The notes under the pieces: generated by a model
Told to the model about the DNA's origin: nothing
Database searches by the model: none
The model's input: only the letters and a program-made list of their open reading frames with translations
Part shown: in pieces, positions 5,887 through 8,946 of the stretch
Numbering within the stretch: position 1 is the first letter of the stretch
Layout: every line of letters starts with the position of its first letter
Origin: CAZDAM01 sp964503595
GTDB lineage: Bacteria; Muiribacteriota; UBA6191
Assembly: GCA_964503595.1 (NCBI GenBank)
Contig: CAZDAM010000118.1
Coordinates: 1-8,946, forward strand
Reading direction: 5' to 3'
DNA: 8,946 bases
Translations under genes and position numbers: made by a program

Positions 5887-6554
5887 CTTCCAAAGCCCTT
5901 GTTGTTTTCTCGGGAGGGCAGGATTCGACAATCTGTCTTTACTGGGCCAAAGCCCATTTTTCCGAAGTTCTGGCCTTAAGCTTTGATTATGGCCAGAAGC
6001 ACGCCATTGAGCTGGAATCAGCCAAAAAAATTGCGGAAATGGCTCAGGTGCCCCATGAAATCCTGAAAATGGATCTGCTTAAGGAAATTGGAAACAGCAG
6101 CCTTCTGGGAGACGCAGAAATTACGCATCATACGGGAAAAGAAAATCTTCCCCCGACCTTTGTGCCGGGAAGAAACCTCCTGTTTCTGACTGCTGCTGCG
6201 GCTGTAGCCTACCGGGAAGGCGCGGATCACCTGGTCACCGGGGTCTGCCAGACAGATTACTCAGGGTATCCGGACTGCCGGCGGGATACCATGGCTTCCC
6301 TGCAGGTCACCCTGAATCTGGGAATGGAATCAAAAATAGTTCTTCACGCTCCCTTAATGGATTTGAGCAAAGCCGAAAGTGTCAAACTGGCCCAGGAGGT
6401 TGGGGCAATGGAGGCACTTTCGTATTCCCATACCTGCTACAACGGTTTGACCCCTCCCTGCAAAATCTGTGACTCCTGTCTTTTAAGAGAAAAGGGATTT
6501 TCAGAGTCAGGAATCCCGGATCCTTTACTGGAAAGGCTTAAGAATGAGTCCTGA
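5883..6554 (+). CDS. queC: 7-cyano-7-deazaguanine synthase QueC
   Basis: QueC uses ATP and ammonia to convert 7-carboxy-7-deazaguanine to preQ0, the branch point to queuosine and related bases. This 223-residue protein has the PP-loop ATP-pyrophosphatase motif SGGQDS (10-15), SFDYGQKH (33-40), FVPGRN (93-98), the GVCQTDYSGYPDCR signature (120-133), and a C-terminal zinc site of four cysteines, Cys185, Cys193, Cys196 and Cys199 (CYNGLTPPCKICDSC). Length and residues are normal, so it should be active. The ATG overlaps the queD stop as ATGA, with GGAG at 5870-5873 nine bases upstream inside queD, which points to translational coupling. Its end overlaps rnhC by 11 bases. Confidence 0.97.
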   Translation: MTSKALVVFSGGQDSTICLYWAKAHFSEVLALSFDYGQKHAIELESAKKIAEMAQVPHEILKMDLLKEIGNSSLLGDAEITHHTGKENLPPTFVPGRNLLFLTAAAAVAYREGADHLVTGVCQTDYSGYPDCRRDTMASLQVTLNLGMESKIVLHAPLMDLSKAESVKLAQEVGAMEALSYSHTCYNGLTPPCKICDSCLLREKGFSESGIPDPLLERLKNES

Positions 6555-7464
6555 ACTGCATGAAAAGCTGAAGATTCTCATGGAGTATCTGGAAGATTCC
6601 GGGCTTCTGATTGGCGGAGAAAAATCCATTCCCTACGGACATCAGGTTCAGGTGCGGCGGTTTCAGGAAACGGTTCAGGTCTGCCTTTATCATGGCAAGA
6701 AGGGCTTTTCCTTTCTGCTGCAGGGGCCAGGAAGTGAACTCAAGTCGGAGCTTCAGCAGGAACTGGAACTGGTTTTTCATGGAAAAACCCAAGAGCCGGT
6801 GAGTGAGTCAGAGCATGAAATTCACTGTGGCTCGGATGAAAGCGGCAAGGGGGATTATTTTGGTCCTTTGACCTGTGCCTGTGTTTTTGTCGATGCTGCG
6901 ACTGAACCTAAACTCAAGGCTTTGGGAGTGGATGACAGCAAGAAGATTACCGATGCCAGAATCCTCAGAATGGCTGAGGAGATCCGCCGCCTTGGACCTT
7001 CCGTTGGCCGGGTTCTGGTTTTGAAACCTCAGAAATACAATGAGCTTTATGCCAGGTTTACGGCCCAGAAGAAAAACCTGAATCATCTGCTAAGCTGGAT
7101 GCATGCGACCCTGATTCGTGACATGGGTAAGATCCATTCCGATCTGAAAAAAGCCTATGTGGATCAGTTTGCCAGGAATGACGGGATTTCCCCGCTGGTT
7201 CACAAGGAATATCCCCATATTCTGGTTCATCAGGAAACCAGGGCCGAGTCCCGTTATATCGCTGTTGCTGCAGCCTCTATCCTTGCTCGGGCCGAGCTGA
7301 TTCGCTGGCATAAGGAAATGGAAGAAGATGGTATGCCTCTGCCTTTTGGGGCCGGTGGTCCGGTCACAAAAAAAGCCCGCGAACTGGTGGCCAGCCAGGG
7401 AGCCCAGGTTCTTGAGAGCGTGGCCAAACTTCACTTCAAGACGACTCAGGAAGTTTTGGGCTAG
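6544..7464 (+). CDS. rnhC: Ribonuclease HIII
   Basis: RNase HIII cuts the RNA strand of RNA-DNA hybrids (R-loops, Okazaki primers). The 306-residue protein has the two-part layout of HIII enzymes: an N-terminal region of about 85 residues in the position of the TBP-like substrate-binding domain, then the catalytic domain with GSDESGKGDYFGPL (96-109), which gives catalytic Asp98 and Glu99 and the extra residues typical of HIII rather than HII. It also has DDSKKI (130-135), Asp207 in YVDQF, and ESRYIAVAAASILAR (235-249). Length matches the family. The ATG at 6544 has AAGG at 6533-6536 seven bases upstream and overlaps the end of queC by 11 bases, so it is translated as the last gene of the que operon. 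I know of no metabolic reason for that pairing; shared expression may be accidental. Confidence 0.95.
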   Translation: MSPELHEKLKILMEYLEDSGLLIGGEKSIPYGHQVQVRRFQETVQVCLYHGKKGFSFLLQGPGSELKSELQQELELVFHGKTQEPVSESEHEIHCGSDESGKGDYFGPLTCACVFVDAATEPKLKALGVDDSKKITDARILRMAEEIRRLGPSVGRVLVLKPQKYNELYARFTAQKKNLNHLLSWMHATLIRDMGKIHSDLKKAYVDQFARNDGISPLVHKEYPHILVHQETRAESRYIAVAAASILARAELIRWHKEMEEDGMPLPFGAGGPVTKKARELVASQGAQVLESVAKLHFKTTQEVLG

Positions 7465-7496
7465 ACTGAATTCACGAGTTATCGGTAGTCGTATAC

Positions 7497-7533
7497 GATT
7501 GCCCCGGAGATCCTGAACAGGGTTGCGGCAATC
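7497..7533. repeat. Nested inverted repeat in the convergent rnhC / M32 gap
   Basis: GATTGCC at 7497-7503 is complementary to GGCAATC at 7527-7533, and ATCCT (7510-7514) can pair with AGGGT (7519-7523) inside it. The stem has no T tract on either side, so it is not a standard terminator, but it lies where a shared terminator for the two convergent genes would be expected. No other terminator is clear in the 152-base gap (7465-7616); a second imperfect stem around CCGGCGGC-TTTC / GAAACCGG (7552-7577) is also without a T tract. Confidence 0.35.
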
Positions 7534-7616
7534 AGTGAGGCATTAGGAAGACCGGCGGCTTTTCATGATGAAACCGGAAAGCTCCGTTTACGAGGGCAGA
7601 AGACGACTCCAGGTTT

Positions 7617-8946
7617 TTATTCCCCCAGATATCTCTTCCTGAGATGGTTGAGGAAGGGTTTTGCGCTTAAGTCTTCCCGGCAGATCGATTTGAGAAGCTC
7701 CGGAGCGGATTGCAGCCTTCCCTGAGTGTGGATCTTCTTCTGAAGCCAGGTCAGGGTGTTCCTGAACTTTCCGCGCTGAATTTCTTTTGGGACTTCCGGA
7801 AGCTCCTGAATCAGGGTATCCCAGAGCTGGGCCGCAGCAATGGCTCCCAGAGAATAGGAAGGGAAATAGCCAAAGGAACCATCAGCCCAGTGAAGATCCT
7901 GAAGGCAGCCGGTTTTGAGATTTTCCGGTTCAAAGCCGAGGTATTCCATGGTTTTGCGGTTCCATTCCGAAGGAATATCGGCTGCGGTGATCTGATCGGA
8001 GAACAGGGCCTGTTCCAGCTCCATACGGATGATGATGTGAAGGGGGTAAGTCACTTCATCGGCATCAATACGAATCGGAGTGGGGCCGACCTTGCAGGTG
8101 GAGGCCCAGATTTCCTCTGGCTCCCAATCATGCAGAAGATCGGGAAAATGGCTTTGCAGAATCGGGCCGAACCAGTCAAAGAATTCCCGGCTCTTGAAAA
8201 TCATGCGCTCCCAGAAAAGGCTTTGGGATTCATGAACGACCATCCCCAGAGTATGGGCGGCAGGAAGCTGGGCATGCTCGTCCTGACGGAGTCCCTGCTC
8301 GTAAAGTCCGTGCCCGGTTTCATGGACCAGAGACTTGATGCCACTGAAAAATGATTTCTCGTCCCAGCGGGAAGAGATACGGACATCATCCGGGTTCAGT
8401 GCCAGAGTGAAAGGGTGGGGAGCATCGTCCATCCGTCCCCGCTGAAAATCAAAGCCCATACGAAGGGCCAGGAAGCGTGCCAGATGTTTCTGGGAAGAAA
8501 TGGGATAGGGTCCAGAGGGGAGGCTTTTGGGTTGAGGGGTCAGCATGATCTGGTTGAAAAGCCTTGGAAGCTCGGCTTTCAGTTCCTCAAAAATTGGAGC
8601 GATGACGTGCTGGTGCATTCCCTTTTCGTAAGTATCCAGACAGGCATCGTAGGGCTTCAGATCAGGCTTGAGAATTCGCCCGACTTCCTTTTGCAGATCC
8701 ACCCATTTCTGGAGAACGGGTTCAAAGATACTGTAATCGTTCTTTTCGCGGGCTTCGCTCCAAAGGGCAATGCCTTTGGCATTCAGTCCGGCACTTTCTT
8801 CGACCAGGTGGGCCGGGATTTTGGTGCTTTCCTCAAATCCTCTCAGAGCTTCGCTGACATTGAAGAGCTGGGCATGGGTCAGTTGGGAGGCTTCTTTTTG
8901 CAGACAGTCCTGAAGCAGTTTGCCCCAGGCTGGATCGCAGCTTCTT
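7617..8946 (-). CDS. M32-family metallocarboxypeptidase (5' end outside the window)
   Basis: M32 carboxypeptidases (Taq carboxypeptidase type) are cytoplasmic metal-dependent dimers that remove C-terminal residues from peptides. The stop TAA is at 7619-7617 and the frame stays open to the right edge: the first visible residues are RSCDPAWGKLL, so about 442 of the usual 500 or so residues are present. The GTG at 8702 is internal, not the start. The zinc motif HETGH is encoded at 8324-8310, followed by the family motif HESQS with the third ligand Glu about 30 residues later. IRIDADEVTYPLH and WADGSFGYFPSYSLGAIAAAQLW, cited here in two parts as IRIDADEVTY and DGSFGYFPSY, are both typical. The upstream part (PAHLVEESA, LWSEARENKDYSIFEPVL) also fits the family. 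All visible catalytic residues are intact, so it should be active. It faces the que operon convergently. Confidence 0.95.
   Translation of the reverse strand, partial: RSCDPAWGKLLQDCLQKEASQLTHAQLFNVSEALRGFEESTKIPAHLVEESAGLNAKGIALWSEAREKNDYSIFEPVLQKWVDLQKEVGRILKPDLKPYDACLDTYEKGMHQHVIAPIFEELKAELPRLFNQIMLTPQPKSLPSGPYPISSQKHLARFLALRMGFDFQRGRMDDAPHPFTLALNPDDVRISSRWDEKSFFSGIKSLVHETGHGLYEQGLRQDEHAQLPAAHTLGMVVHESQSLFWERMIFKSREFFDWFGPILQSHFPDLLHDWEPEEIWASTCKVGPTPIRIDADEVTYPLHIIIRMELEQALFSDQITAADIPSEWNRKTMEYLGFEPENLKTGCLQDLHWADGSFGYFPSYSLGAIAAAQLWDTLIQELPEVPKEIQRGKFRNTLTWLQKKIHTQGRLQSAPELLKSICREDLSAKPFLNHLRKRYLGE

Noticed and set aside
7710..8354. Plus-strand frame of 214 codons inside the M32 gene
   Set aside because: It is the complement of the M32 coding frame, which has HETGH, HESQS and other family motifs on the minus strand.

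Overview
The window is bacterial chromosomal DNA of moderate GC with housekeeping genes in tight operons. I see no transposase, integrase, phage gene or CRISPR array. It holds ten genes: nine protein genes (one cut by the window edge) and one tRNA. The gene set (long-chain prenyl diphosphate synthase, 7-deazaguanine genes, RNase HIII, M32 carboxypeptidase, tRNA with encoded CCA) is clearly bacterial. It does not fix a phylum: RNase HIII is best known from Firmicutes, Chlamydiae and a scattering of other lineages.

Layout. Bases 1-1923 form a minus-strand unit: an unrecognised exported protein (1923-1189), then a trans-prenyl diphosphate synthase (1179-193), then about 190 bases that stay open in one minus-strand frame to the edge. 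A divergent intergenic region carries a good sigma70-type promoter (1967-1994) that drives a second unrecognised exported protein (2038-2838). A 10-bp perfect hairpin follows, then a family 2 glycosyltransferase with a helical, TPR-like C-terminal part (2911-4071). Next come a complete tRNA-Pro(GGG) (4119-4195) and a strong intrinsic terminator (4218-4244).

The core of the window is queE-queD-queC-rnhC (4256-7464), four genes joined by overlaps of 1, 4 and 11 bases. QueD makes 6-carboxytetrahydropterin, QueE rearranges it to 7-carboxy-7-deazaguanine (CDG), and QueC converts CDG to preQ0, the precursor of queuosine in tRNA and of 7-deazaguanine DNA marks. GTP cyclohydrolase I (upstream) and QueF (preQ0 to preQ1) are not in the window. 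RNase HIII rides at the end of the operon. A convergent M32 metallocarboxypeptidase (7617 to the right edge, 5' end missing) closes the window.

The main oddity is QueD. It is 322 residues instead of about 120 and contains two QueD-like T-fold repeats with complementary losses. The first keeps the zinc histidines, catalytic Cys and substrate Glu but has lost the Asp-His pair. The second keeps the Asp-His pair but has lost two zinc ligands, the Cys and the Glu. The N-terminal 100 residues may be a third, very degenerate repeat, so the protein may be a single-chain version of the QueD trimer with its active site divided between repeats.
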